Part shown: positions 26,367 through 33,991 of the stretch, in pieces
Layout of the letters: the number at the start of each line of letters is the position of its first letter
Position numbering within the stretch: the stretch's first letter is position 1
Assembly: GCF_041206865.1 (NCBI RefSeq)
Contig: NZ_JBGEDP010000001.1
Location: forward strand, 434,001-498,000
Reading direction: 5' to 3'
Length of the DNA stretch: 64,000 bases
Origin: Mycobacterium sp. HUMS_12744610
Lineage (GTDB): Bacteria; Actinomycetota; Actinomycetes; Mycobacteriales; Mycobacteriaceae
Position numbers and translations under genes: made by a program
Notes under the pieces: model-generated
Databases searched by the model: none
Seen by the model: the letters and a program-made list of their open reading frames with translations, nothing else
Told to the model about the DNA's origin: nothing

Positions 26367-27470
26367 ATGACCGGTACCGCACAGACCCCGGCGGCGGGGT
26401 CGTCGATCGTGCTGGCGGTGTTGGGCGATCCGCCGCTGCGTTCCGAGGTGGACCGGATGGCCGCGGCCGTCGGGGTCCGGATCGTCCACGCGGGTGGCGG
26501 GCCGCCCGTGAGCCGCAAGAACTGGGCGGCCGCCGCGGCGGTGCTGCTCGACGAGGCGGCGGCGCGGGGATGCGGGCAGGCTGCGCTGCCCCGGCGCGGC
26601 CGCGTGATAGTGCTGACCGCCGCCGAACCCGCCGCTGCGACCTGGGCCGCGGCCATCGCGGCCGGTGCCGAACGGGTGCTGATCCTGCCCGGGCAGGAGC
26701 ACGAGCTGATCGGCGAACTCGCCGACGCCGCGGAGGCGGTGCGTGACGACGGGTTGCGCGGTGACGTTGTCGCCGTCGTCGGGGGCTGCGGTGGCGCGGG
26801 CGCCTCGTTGTTTGCGACCGCCCTCGCGCACGCGGCGACCTGCGCCCTGCTGGTCGACCTCGATCCGTGGGGCGGTGGCCTCGATCTGCTGGTGGGTTGC
26901 GAGACCGCACCGGGCCTGCGCTGGCCCGACCTGGCTTTGCGGGGTGGCCGACTGACCTGGCCGGCCGTGCGCGATGCCCTGCCCCGGCATCGCGGCATCA
27001 GCGTGCTGTCGGGCACCCGGCGCGCCTACGAGCTCGAGGCGGGACCCGTCGAGGCCGTGATCGATGCCGGCCGGCGCGGGGGAGTCACCGTGGTATGCGA
27101 TCTGCCCCGCCGCCCGGCCGATGCGTCCCAGGCCGCGCTCGAGGCGGCCGATCTCGTCGTGGTCCTCAGCCCCTGCCACGTGCGGGCGTGTGCATCCACC
27201 GCCGCGACGGCCGCGCCGTTGACGGCGATCAACCCCAACGTCGGGTTGGTCGTGCGGGGCCCGGCGCCGGGCGGCCTGCGGGCCGCCGAAATCGCCGAGG
27301 TCACCGGCCTGCCGCTGCTGGCGGCGATGAGGGCGCAGCCCCAACTCGCTGACCAGCTCGAGCGCGGAGGCCTGGCACCCCGGCGGCGATCGCCGCTGCA
27401 CACGGCGGCTCGCCGGGTCCTCGCCGTGCTGCCCCGGGCCGGGGCTCCCCAGCTCGGCAGGGCGGCATGA
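26367..27470 (+). CDS. ssd: Ssd septum-site/CpaE-like P-loop protein
   Basis: A 367-residue MinD/CpaE-like protein heading the Tad operon. The N-terminal receiver-like domain is followed by a MinD-type domain, but its Walker A reads VGGCGGAGASL: the signature lysine before Ser is Ala, as in actinobacterial Ssd. LLVDLDPWGGGLDLL is the Walker A' Asp. In M. tuberculosis Ssd inhibits septation and triggers dormancy-like gene expression. Its position beside tadA suggests a role as pilus-localising CpaE. ATG 26367 is used; ATG 26340 in frame is an alternative. The 26200-26366 stretch before it shows no other feature. Confidence 0.88.
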   Translation: MTGTAQTPAAGSSIVLAVLGDPPLRSEVDRMAAAVGVRIVHAGGGPPVSRKNWAAAAAVLLDEAAARGCGQAALPRRGRVIVLTAAEPAAATWAAAIAAGAERVLILPGQEHELIGELADAAEAVRDDGLRGDVVAVVGGCGGAGASLFATALAHAATCALLVDLDPWGGGLDLLVGCETAPGLRWPDLALRGGRLTWPAVRDALPRHRGISVLSGTRRAYELEAGPVEAVIDAGRRGGVTVVCDLPRRPADASQAALEAADLVVVLSPCHVRACASTAATAAPLTAINPNVGLVVRGPAPGGLRAAEIAEVTGLPLLAAMRAQPQLADQLERGGLAPRRRSPLHTAARRVLAVLPRAGAPQLGRAA

Positions 27471-28666
27471 ACGGATCCCTCATCGAACGCGTGCGGGAAC
27501 GGCTGGCCGCGGAGTCCGCGCCGCCGGGATCCGCTCTGCGGCCCGACGTGGTCGCCGCCGCGATCCGCGCGGAATCCCGCGGCATGCTGGGGGACACCGA
27601 GGTGCTCGCCCATCTGCGGGTGCTCGAGACCGAGCTGACCGGTGCCGGCATCCTCGAACCACTGCTGCGCGCGGAGGGCACGACCGACGTCCTGGTGACC
27701 GCGCCCGATGCCGTGTGGGTCGACGACGGAAACGGATTGCGCCGCACCGCGATCCGATTCGCCGACGAGGCCGCGGTGCGGCGCCTGGCGCAACGCCTGG
27801 CGCTGGCCGCGGGTCGGCGTCTCGATGACGCGCAGCCGTGGGTCGACGGCCAGCTCACCGGCGTCGGCGGCGCATTGGATCCCCGGGATCCCCGGGATCC
27901 CCGCGCGGTGCGGCTGCACGCGGTCCTGCCACCGGTGGCGCTCGCGGGGACCTGCCTGTCGCTGCGCGTGTTGCGGCCCGCCACCCAGGACCTGGCGGCC
28001 CTGGCCGCGGCAGGCACCATCGATCCGGAGGCCGCGGCGCTGGTCGCCGACGTCATCGCTGCCCGGCTGGCCTTCCTGGTGTGCGGCGGGACCGGGGCGG
28101 GCAAGACGACGCTGTTGGCGGCGATGCTGGGTGCGGTCGCGCCCACCGAACGGATCGTCTGCGTCGAGGACGCCGCCGAGCTGGCGCCCAGCCACCCCCA
28201 TCTGGTCAAGCTGGTCGCGCGTTGCGCCAACGTCGAGGGTGTCGGCGAGGTGCCGGTGCGCCAACTCGTCCGCCAGGCGCTGCGGATGCGGCCCGACCGC
28301 ATCGTCGTCGGGGAGGTGCGGGGCGCCGAGGTCGTCGATCTGCTCGCCGCGCTGAACACCGGCCACGACGGCGGGGCGGGCACCGTGCACGCCAACAACC
28401 CGGCCGAGGTTCCCGCCCGGCTGGAGGCGCTGGCAGCCCTCGGCGGTCTCGACCGGGCCGCCCTGCACAGTCAGCTCGCCGCGGCGGTACAGGTGCTGCT
28501 GCACGTGGCCCGCGACGGCGCCGGCGCTCGCAGGCTGACCGAGATCGCCGTGCTGCGTCCGGTGGACGGGCGGGTCCGGGCGGTGACGGCGTGGCGGGTG
28601 GGACGGGGAATGTCCGACGGTGCCGGCGAGCTGCGCCGCCTGCTGTGCGACCGGATGCCGCCATGA
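27467..28666 (+). CDS. tadA: TadA/CpaF secretion ATPase
   Basis: Type II/IV secretion ATPase of 399 residues that powers Flp pilus assembly. Walker A GGTGAGKTT is at residues 207-215. The Asp box is VCVEDAAEL, and the Walker B and His boxes are RPDRIVVGEVRGAEVVDLL and TGHDGGAGTVHAN. A 9-bp perfect repeat (GGATCCCCG three times, 27877-27903) encodes Asp-Pro-Arg three times in the linker at 138-146. ATG overlaps ssd by four bases, and the stop overlaps tadB. Confidence 0.94.
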   Translation: MNGSLIERVRERLAAESAPPGSALRPDVVAAAIRAESRGMLGDTEVLAHLRVLETELTGAGILEPLLRAEGTTDVLVTAPDAVWVDDGNGLRRTAIRFADEAAVRRLAQRLALAAGRRLDDAQPWVDGQLTGVGGALDPRDPRDPRAVRLHAVLPPVALAGTCLSLRVLRPATQDLAALAAAGTIDPEAAALVADVIAARLAFLVCGGTGAGKTTLLAAMLGAVAPTERIVCVEDAAELAPSHPHLVKLVARCANVEGVGEVPVRQLVRQALRMRPDRIVVGEVRGAEVVDLLAALNTGHDGGAGTVHANNPAEVPARLEALAALGGLDRAALHSQLAAAVQVLLHVARDGAGARRLTEIAVLRPVDGRVRAVTAWRVGRGMSDGAGELRRLLCDRMPP

Positions 28667-29463
28667 GCGGCCCCGCCGCCGGTGCCCTGCTGCTGGCGCT
28701 GGCGCTGCTCGTGCTGCCCAGATCGTCGCGCAGCCGTCTCACCCCGGGCGCTGCCGGGCGCCGGTGGGTCGGACTGCCCGCGCGCGCGGCCGGGGGCATC
28801 GTTGCGGGCACCGCTGTCGCGGCCGCCGCGGTGCTGCCGTCGACGACGGTCCTGGCCGGCGCGGTCGTGGGTGCGACGGCGACGCTGCGGCACCGCCGTC
28901 GCCGCCGGATCCGGCGAGCCATGGACGAGGGCCGGACGTTGGAAACCGCCCTCGACGTCGTGGTCGGCGAGCTGCAGGTGGGCTCCCACCCGGTGCGTGC
29001 GTTCGGCGTCGCCGCCGACGAGACCGGCGGCCCGGTCGCGGTGTCGCTGCGCTCGGTCGCGGCGCGGGCCCGGCTGGGCGCCGACGTGGCCGCCGGCCTG
29101 CGCGCCGCGGCGGGTTCGTCGTCGCTGCCCGCGCAGTGGGATCGACTCGCGGTGTGCTGGCAGCTGGCCGGTGACCACGGCCTCGCGATAGCGACCCTGA
29201 TGCGCGCCGCGCAGCGCGATATCGCCGAGCGGCAACGCTTCTCGGTGCGCGTGGCCGCGGGCCTGGCCGGCGCCCGCGCCACCGCCGCCATCCTGGCCGG
29301 GCTCCCGGTCCCGGGCGTGCTTCTCGGTCAGCTGATCGGCGCGCGGCCGCTGAGTTTCCTGCTGGGTGGGCACGCGGGCGGATGGCTGTTGGTCGCTGGC
29401 TCGACCCTGGCGTGCGGGGGGCTGCTGTGGTCGGATCGCATCACCGATCGGCTAGTCGCATGA
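28663..29463 (+). CDS. tadB: TadB pilus inner-membrane protein
   Basis: A 266-residue type II secretion F-domain protein. N-terminal helices are followed by a cytoplasmic region (MDEGRTLETALDVVVGELQVG, AGLRAAAGS), QRDIAERQRFSVRVAAGLAGARATA, and C-terminal helices ending ITDRLVA. The length equals the M. tuberculosis protein, so the IS110 element beginning at its last codon has not truncated it: the TGA stop at 29461-29463 survives exactly at the junction. It pairs with TadC as the pilus platform. Confidence 0.92.
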   Translation: MSGPAAGALLLALALLVLPRSSRSRLTPGAAGRRWVGLPARAAGGIVAGTAVAAAAVLPSTTVLAGAVVGATATLRHRRRRRIRRAMDEGRTLETALDVVVGELQVGSHPVRAFGVAADETGGPVAVSLRSVAARARLGADVAAGLRAAAGSSSLPAQWDRLAVCWQLAGDHGLAIATLMRAAQRDIAERQRFSVRVAAGLAGARATAAILAGLPVPGVLLGQLIGARPLSFLLGGHAGGWLLVAGSTLACGGLLWSDRITDRLVA

Positions 29464-29474
29464 GAAGCCCTATG

Positions 29475-30737
29475 TCAAGCCGCCTCGTCTTGGGTGAGGA
29501 TTCGTTGGAGTGCGCGGTGTTTGTCGGGGGCGTAGGCGAGGTTGTCTTGCCAGCAGTGCCAGATGATGTGCAGCCTGGCGCGGGCGAGGATGCGTGCGGC
29601 GTGGGGGTGGTCGTGCCCGCGGGTTCGGGCCCTGTCGTAGAGGTCGGCGGCCCAGGGGTTGACCAGTCGGGTGTCGGCGGCGAAGTCGGTGACGGCGTCA
29701 CGGAGTTGTTTGTCGCAAGCCCAGCGGAATCCGACAATGCGGGATTTGCCGGACTGGCGCGTAGAGGGCGCGGCGCCGGCCAGACAGGTCAGCGACTCCG
29801 GGGTGGGGAATCGAGCACGGCAGTCCCCGATTTCGGCAAGCAGGCGCGCGGCGCGGACCCGTCCGGCGCGGGGCAGGGACGTGAAGATGTGGGCGTCGGC
29901 GTGGGTGTCCAGTTGTGCCTCGATCTGGGTCGGGAGCGCTTTGATCTGTGCGACCAGGGTGCCCAGCAGTGCGACGTAGCTGGCGGTGATGTGGGCCTGG
30001 GTGCTGCCGTGAGAACCGGTTGCGCCGGGGGCAGCGTCAAGGATGCGGTGGTGCAGCACGGCGGGGTCGACCTTGCCGGAGTAGCCCTGCTTGGCGAGCC
30101 AGTCGCCGAGTCGTTTGGGGGTCAGCCAGTCGATCTTGTCCTGGGTGTCGAATCGGGTCAGGAACGCCAGGCTGATCGCGGAGTCGATGTCTTTGAACAA
30201 TCCGACGGCGGCAGGCAGCACGTTGCGCAGGTGTGCGCGCAGCTGATTGGCAACGGCCACACGGTGATTGACCAAGTCCTTGCGGGCGCGGCAGGCGCGC
30301 CGCAGGGCGACGGTGGCGTCGGTATCGGGGATCAGCGCCCGCAGCCGGGCGCGGTCGGTGCGCAGGGTGTCGGCGAGCACGTAGGCGTCGAACCGGTCGT
30401 CCTTGTTGCCGGCCGAGCCGTAGCGGCCGCGCAGGTTCTTGACCTGATTCGGCGAGATCACCACCACGGCCAGACCGGCGAGCAGCAGGGCGTCGACGAC
30501 TGGCCCGTCAAGACGTTCGATGGCGACCTCACCCACTCCATGGCGGCGCAGGAAAGCGATGAGTTCCCGCAGTCCGGGCGCGCTATGGGGCACCGTGGCT
30601 CGGTCGAGTTCGCGGCCCCGGTCATCGACGACGCTGACCGCGTGGTCGTCGCGGGCCCAGTCCAGACCGGCGGTCACACCCCCCGGCGGCTCCTGCGTCA
30701 GGGTGGTATCGGTCGGGGTATTGCTGGCAGACTTCAC
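29475..30737 (-). CDS. IS110-family DEDD transposase
   Basis: A 420-residue bridge-RNA-guided recombinase. The RuvC-like domain has Asp26 (GLDWARDDHA), Glu74 (AIERLDG) and Asp114/Asp117 (NKDDRFDAYVLAD). The C-terminal Tnp domain has LPRAGRVRAARLLAEIG followed by the catalytic serine region STRQSGKSR (Ser329). It starts with GTG at 30737. All catalytic residues are intact, so the element may be active. Mycobacterial relatives include IS900, IS901 and IS1110; which is closest cannot be told by eye. Confidence 0.95.
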   Translation of the reverse strand: MKSASNTPTDTTLTQEPPGGVTAGLDWARDDHAVSVVDDRGRELDRATVPHSAPGLRELIAFLRRHGVGEVAIERLDGPVVDALLLAGLAVVVISPNQVKNLRGRYGSAGNKDDRFDAYVLADTLRTDRARLRALIPDTDATVALRRACRARKDLVNHRVAVANQLRAHLRNVLPAAVGLFKDIDSAISLAFLTRFDTQDKIDWLTPKRLGDWLAKQGYSGKVDPAVLHHRILDAAPGATGSHGSTQAHITASYVALLGTLVAQIKALPTQIEAQLDTHADAHIFTSLPRAGRVRAARLLAEIGDCRARFPTPESLTCLAGAAPSTRQSGKSRIVGFRWACDKQLRDAVTDFAADTRLVNPWAADLYDRARTRGHDHPHAARILARARLHIIWHCWQDNLAYAPDKHRALQRILTQDEAA

Positions 30738-30749
30738 GTCAGCCTCCTC

Positions 30750-30960
30750 GCTGCTAGTCCCAGTGCCCGGACGTGGTTGCCGCTCCGCTCACTGATCGGC
30801 GCTCGCAGCCAGACGCGGCGTTGGCGCTCAGCCCTATCGACGGTCGACACGCCCCGGGCAACCACCAGGGCCTGCAGATCTCATGCTGGACATCAACCGC
30901 GTCAAGCGAGCAGGGCAGTGACCTGGTGGCACCTCGGGTGCATCAACGCTTCATCCAGAA
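30750..30960 (-). ncRNA. Predicted bridge RNA of the IS110 element
   Basis: The 251-bp region upstream of the transposase gene, read on the minus strand, contains four guide-like segments in the order known for IS621 bridge RNA. 30901-30896 is CGCGGT, identical to the left target flank at 30997-30992. 30886-30880 is GCATGAG, complementary to the right target CTCATGC (29464-29458). 30837-30830 is ATAGGGCT, identical to the element's right end (29473-29466). 30794-30788 is CAGTGAG, complementary to the element's left end CTCACTG (30990-30984). Outer limits are approximate. Confidence 0.8.
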
Positions 30961-30985
30961 GCGATGACCTCAGGAAGGTAGTCCA

Positions 30986-31588
30986 GTGAGCACCGCGGCC
31001 GTGCTGCTGGCCGTCGCGCTGTGTGTGGGCCCCGGACCGTCGCTGGTGCGGGAGCGTGCCGGGTTGTCTGCGCGGGCACGGTGGCCGCGGCGCAGGCCAC
31101 CGCACGGCCGTACGCACGGCCCGGACCCGCTGGCCGCCGCCTCGTGCCTCGACGTGCTTGCGGTGTGCTTGGCGGCGGGCATGGCGGTGCCGGCGGCCGC
31201 GGCCGCCACCGCCGCGTCCGCCCCGCCCAAGCTGGCCGGGGTGTTGCGCCGCGCCGCCGATCTGCTGGCGCTGGGCGCCGATCCCGCCGTGGCATGGTCG
31301 GCGTCGGCAGACCCGCCGGCCGGGGCGCCCGACGCGCACACCGACGCGCTGCTACGCCTGGCGCGGCGTTCGGCGTCCTCCGGTGCGGCGCTGGCCGCTG
31401 GTGTCGCCGAACTGGCCGACCAATCCCGTCACGATGCCGTGCACGCGGCCGCCGCCGCCGCCGAACGCGCAGGCGTCCTGGTCGCCGGACCGCTCGGGCT
31501 GTGCTTTCTGCCGGCGTTCTTCTGCCTGGGCATCGTGCCGGTGGTCGCCGGGCTGGCCGGCGACATCCTGCGGTCGGGCCTGCTGTGA
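30986..31588 (+). CDS. tadC: TadC pilus inner-membrane protein
   Basis: A 200-residue TadC-type protein with hydrophobic segments at both ends and a GADPAVAWSASADPP loop. Its start codon has been rebuilt by the IS110 insertion. GTG (30986-30988) is the last three bases of the element, and AGC ACC follows as in the original gene, where ATG from the tadB side would have been used. AGGAAGG at 30972-30978, inside the element, gives a Shine-Dalgarno seven bases upstream. The protein sequence itself should be unchanged. Confidence 0.88.
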   Translation: MSTAAVLLAVALCVGPGPSLVRERAGLSARARWPRRRPPHGRTHGPDPLAAASCLDVLAVCLAAGMAVPAAAAATAASAPPKLAGVLRRAADLLALGADPAVAWSASADPPAGAPDAHTDALLRLARRSASSGAALAAGVAELADQSRHDAVHAAAAAAERAGVLVAGPLGLCFLPAFFCLGIVPVVAGLAGDILRSGLL

Positions 31589-31612
31589 GACGTAAACGAG
31601 GAGGAAAAAACA

Positions 31613-31816
31613 TTGCTGATCAACATGTTTCGTGCATTCCTGACGCGCATGACCGCCCTGGCTGTCGACGAGTCGGGCATGTCGACGGTCGAGTACGCGA
31701 TCGGCACGATAGCCGCCGCCGCCTTCGGCGCGATCCTCTACGCCGTCGTCACCGGCGATTCGATCGTGTCGGCGTTGACCAACATCATCGGTCGCGCGCT
31801 CAATACCAAGGTCTAG
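31613..31816 (+). CDS. Flp-type pilin (Rv3656c-like)
   Basis: A 67-residue type IVb pilin precursor. The prepilin peptidase site is ESG-MSTVEYAIG, with cleavage after Gly and the conserved Glu at +5 and Tyr at +6, followed by a hydrophobic helix (IGTIAAAAFGAILYAVV). TTG 31613 is chosen because GAGGAGG lies about seven bases upstream. ATG at 31625 is an alternative with a shorter leader. It is the structural pilin of the tad cluster. Confidence 0.9.
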   Translation: MLINMFRAFLTRMTALAVDESGMSTVEYAIGTIAAAAFGAILYAVVTGDSIVSALTNIIGRALNTKV

Positions 31817-32145
31817 CGGCGGGCTGTGCGGGTGCGAGCACCGTCGAGGCGGCACTGGGGATCGCCGCGCTGGTCGTGGTGCTCGCGCTGTGCCTGGGCG
31901 GTGTCACGGCGGTGTCCATGCAGTTGCGCTGCGTCGACGCCGCCCGCGAGGCCGCCCGCCTCGCCGCGCGCGGCGACCAGCGCTCGGCGTTCGAGGCCGC
32001 GCGCCGCCTCGCGCCCGCGGGGGCACGCATCCAGGTGCGTCGGGACGGGGATCTCTTCGTGGCCACGGTCGTTGCCCGTTCGCCGCTGTTACCCACCCTG
32101 GCCATCGGCGCCAAGACCGTTTCGGCGGCCGAGGAGCCGGGGTGA
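31813..32145 (+). CDS. TadE-like pseudopilin (Rv3655c-like), start unclear
   Basis: About 110 residues. A TadE leader CAGASTVEAALGIAALVVV is followed by VSMQLRCVDAAREAARLAARGD, the usual TadE pattern. The frame has no ATG, GTG or TTG in the span where translation should begin. The first codon given here (CTA) merely overlaps the flp stop. The gene may use a rare start, start at an internal GTG, or have suffered an indel. The M. tuberculosis orthologue is reported to be secreted and to dampen macrophage apoptosis. Confidence 0.75.
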   Translation, partial: LAAGCAGASTVEAALGIAALVVVLALCLGGVTAVSMQLRCVDAAREAARLAARGDQRSAFEAARRLAPAGARIQVRRDGDLFVATVVARSPLLPTLAIGAKTVSAAEEPG

Positions 32146-32161
32146 CCGGGGGTCGGCCACC

Positions 32162-32482
32162 GTGGCCGCGGCAGCCATGGTCGCGGTGGTGCTGTGCGTC
32201 ACGGTCGCGGGCGCCTATCTCGGAGCGGTGGTGGTCGCCCGGCACCGGGCTCAAGCGGCGGCCGACCTGGCCGCGCTGGCCGCGGCGGCCCGGCTGCCGG
32301 CCGGAGCGACTGCGGCCTGCGCCCGCGCGACGGCGGTGGCCCGCCGGATGGGGGCCGCTGCGGTCCGCTGCGAGATGGACGGGCTCGACGTGGTCGTCAC
32401 GGTCGACGTGGCCGTCGGCCTGGTGGGACCCGCCGGCATTGCCCGGGCCGCGGCCCGGGCGGGACCCGCCGGCCCCGCGTAG
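32162..32482 (+). CDS. TadE-like protein (Rv3654c-like), start uncertain
   Basis: About 106 residues. The conserved leader GDRGSATVAAAAMVAVVLCVT is only partly included if translation starts at the first possible codon, GTG 32162. ATG 32177 would give 101 residues. Upstream in this frame no start codon exists before the end of the previous gene. RHRAQAAADLAALAAAARLP is the typical helicase/secretion-neighbourhood TadE-like signature. It ends at the convergent Rv3651-like gene with no gap. Confidence 0.75.
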   Translation: MAAAAMVAVVLCVTVAGAYLGAVVVARHRAQAAADLAALAAAARLPAGATAACARATAVARRMGAAAVRCEMDGLDVVVTVDVAVGLVGPAGIARAAARAGPAGPA

Positions 32483-33514
32483 TCAGGTCCCGGCGCCCGG
32501 CGTCAGTCCGGCCTCGGCGAGTTCGGCGTCGCTGGGCAACCGCAACGAGATCAGCCCGACGAAGGTCTCCGGTTCGAGTTCCACTCGGCTGACGGTGACG
32601 TGTACGGGCACCCAGTCGGCGTCGTGCCCCGGCATCCGTAACACCCGACTGGTCGCACCGCCGGCGAATTCCGTTGTCATCGAGGCCAAGAGGTGCTCGT
32701 CGTCGGGGTGAACGTTCGGTTTGTCCACCCTGCCGGCGCGCCAGTCGTAGAACGGGCACGGTTCGTCGAGCCACTTGAGCAGGGTCCAGTTCTTGAGGTC
32801 GACGAGCGCCCGGTGAACTCCGGCCCGCGCGAGTCCCTCCAGGATCCGCTGCGCGAGGTCGTCGGTGGACACCACGGGACCCTCGAGGTTGGCGCGCCAG
32901 TTCATCGCCCGGGCGACGAGGTGGTCGCGGCCGTCGGGGCCCGGCTCGAGCGCGGTGCGGGCGACGAAGCCGATCCGGATGGGATTGCCCTGCCAGTCGG
33001 TGAGATCCCAGGTGCTGCAGAACGTCCGGTCCGGCTCGGCCTTGACGGCCATGGCCAGCACCTTGGCTTCGTTCGGGTTGAGGTCGCGGGATGGGAGGTC
33101 TTCCGCGAAGGCCCTGCCGAGGGTGACCTCGACTTCGGCGTTCTTGCCGCTGTTGGTGAGCGATTCCCGGGTGTCGGTGGCCACGCCCAGTGTCAGATCC
33201 CACTTCAGCGGGCCCGGGATCGGTCGCGTGGGAGGCTCGGCGTCGGCGGGGCCGGTCCAGACGTGCACACCGTGCGTCCTGCCGTCGGACATCACCACCG
33301 GTTCGGTGCGGATGACGCGGTCCCGTTTGGGGGTGATGCTGGTCAGGCTCTGGCCGGTCTGCATCGACTCGGTGATCGCGGTGCGCACCGCGGCGCGGTG
33401 GGGGCTGCGGCGCAGGAATGTTGCGACGGGAATGAGGTTTTTCAGCTGCCGATCCTGCGCCACCACGGCGGGTTCGTCGCCCAGCGTCTCCACGAGCAAC
33501 CAGTCGTGGACCAT
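32483..33514 (-). CDS. Conserved mycobacterial protein (Rv3651-like)
   Basis: A 343-residue soluble protein without signal peptide or membrane helices, corresponding by position and length to M. tuberculosis Rv3651, which has PAS/GAF-like domains and has been linked to cAMP-dependent control of lipid use. Visible features are MVHDWLLVETLGDEPAVVAQ at the start and a C-terminal domain with CPFYDWRAGRVDKPNVHPDD and SRVELEPETFVGLISLRLPS, the latter PAS-like. I cannot assign a ligand. The adenylate cyclase in this window may be functionally related. Confidence 0.85.
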   Translation of the reverse strand: MVHDWLLVETLGDEPAVVAQDRQLKNLIPVATFLRRSPHRAAVRTAITESMQTGQSLTSITPKRDRVIRTEPVVMSDGRTHGVHVWTGPADAEPPTRPIPGPLKWDLTLGVATDTRESLTNSGKNAEVEVTLGRAFAEDLPSRDLNPNEAKVLAMAVKAEPDRTFCSTWDLTDWQGNPIRIGFVARTALEPGPDGRDHLVARAMNWRANLEGPVVSTDDLAQRILEGLARAGVHRALVDLKNWTLLKWLDEPCPFYDWRAGRVDKPNVHPDDEHLLASMTTEFAGGATSRVLRMPGHDADWVPVHVTVSRVELEPETFVGLISLRLPSDAELAEAGLTPGAGT

Positions 33515-33674
33515 GCGAGCAGTTTACCGACTGTGCCGCGTTCCCCGACCCGACGGGCGGCGCGCCCGATCAGCCTGTCGGTTTGCACAAATGGTCGCCG
33601 CCTTGATAATTTGCTGCTGCGCCCGCATCGACGGAATTGCGGACGGGTCGCGTAGTACGACCGTTCGCCGCCGG

Positions 33675-33903
33675 CTACGCGGCCGACCCGTCGATCCCGC
33701 GCGCGCCCACCAGCAACCCGGGCGCACCGCCGGTGCCGGCGGGGCCGTCCGTGCTGCCGAGTCCGCCGTCGCCGATCAGCACAGCGTTTCCGCCGTGCCC
33801 GCCACTCTCCTAAGAGGCGCTGCCGCCCTCCCCCCAGCGCCTCCGCTGCCGAAGAGGACCGCGTTGCCGCCCGTTCCGCCCGTACCGCCGTCGCCGAGCG
33901 AGG
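33675..33903 (-). pseudogene. PE_PGRS C-terminal remnant
   Basis: On the minus strand the frame reads SLGDGGTGGTGGNAVLFGS and GGAGG. After a frame change it reads SGGHGGNAVLIGDGGLGS, then GTGGAPGLLVGARGIDGSAA and a TAG stop at 33677-33675. These are the Gly-Gly-X repeats and terminal motif of PE_PGRS proteins. No PE domain, start codon or continuous frame remains. M. tuberculosis has PE_PGRS genes (Rv3652/Rv3653) at this position and orientation, so this is a fossil of them. The rest of the gap (33515-33674 and 33904-33991) shows nothing. Confidence 0.8.
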
Positions 33904-33991
33904 CGTCAATCGGCCATTCTTAAACTCGCGGTATTCATTAGTAAACTTTCGGCATTTGCCGGTGGTGACCGTCGCACATGCTGATTGTTTT

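Larger units (their letters stand above)
29463..30988 (-). mobile_element. IS110-family insertion sequence in the tad operon
   Basis: About 1.53 kb inserted between tadB and tadC, opposite to the operon. There are no terminal inverted repeats, as usual for IS110. The dinucleotide AG (CT on the element's strand) occurs at both junctions (29463-29464 and 30989-30990), matching the CT core of the family. Removing the element restores CGCATGAGCACCGCG, in which the tadB stop TGA overlaps a tadC ATG. It contains one DEDD transposase gene and a 251-bp non-coding end with bridge-RNA features. The target includes CATG, as in the related IS900 targets. Confidence 0.93.
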
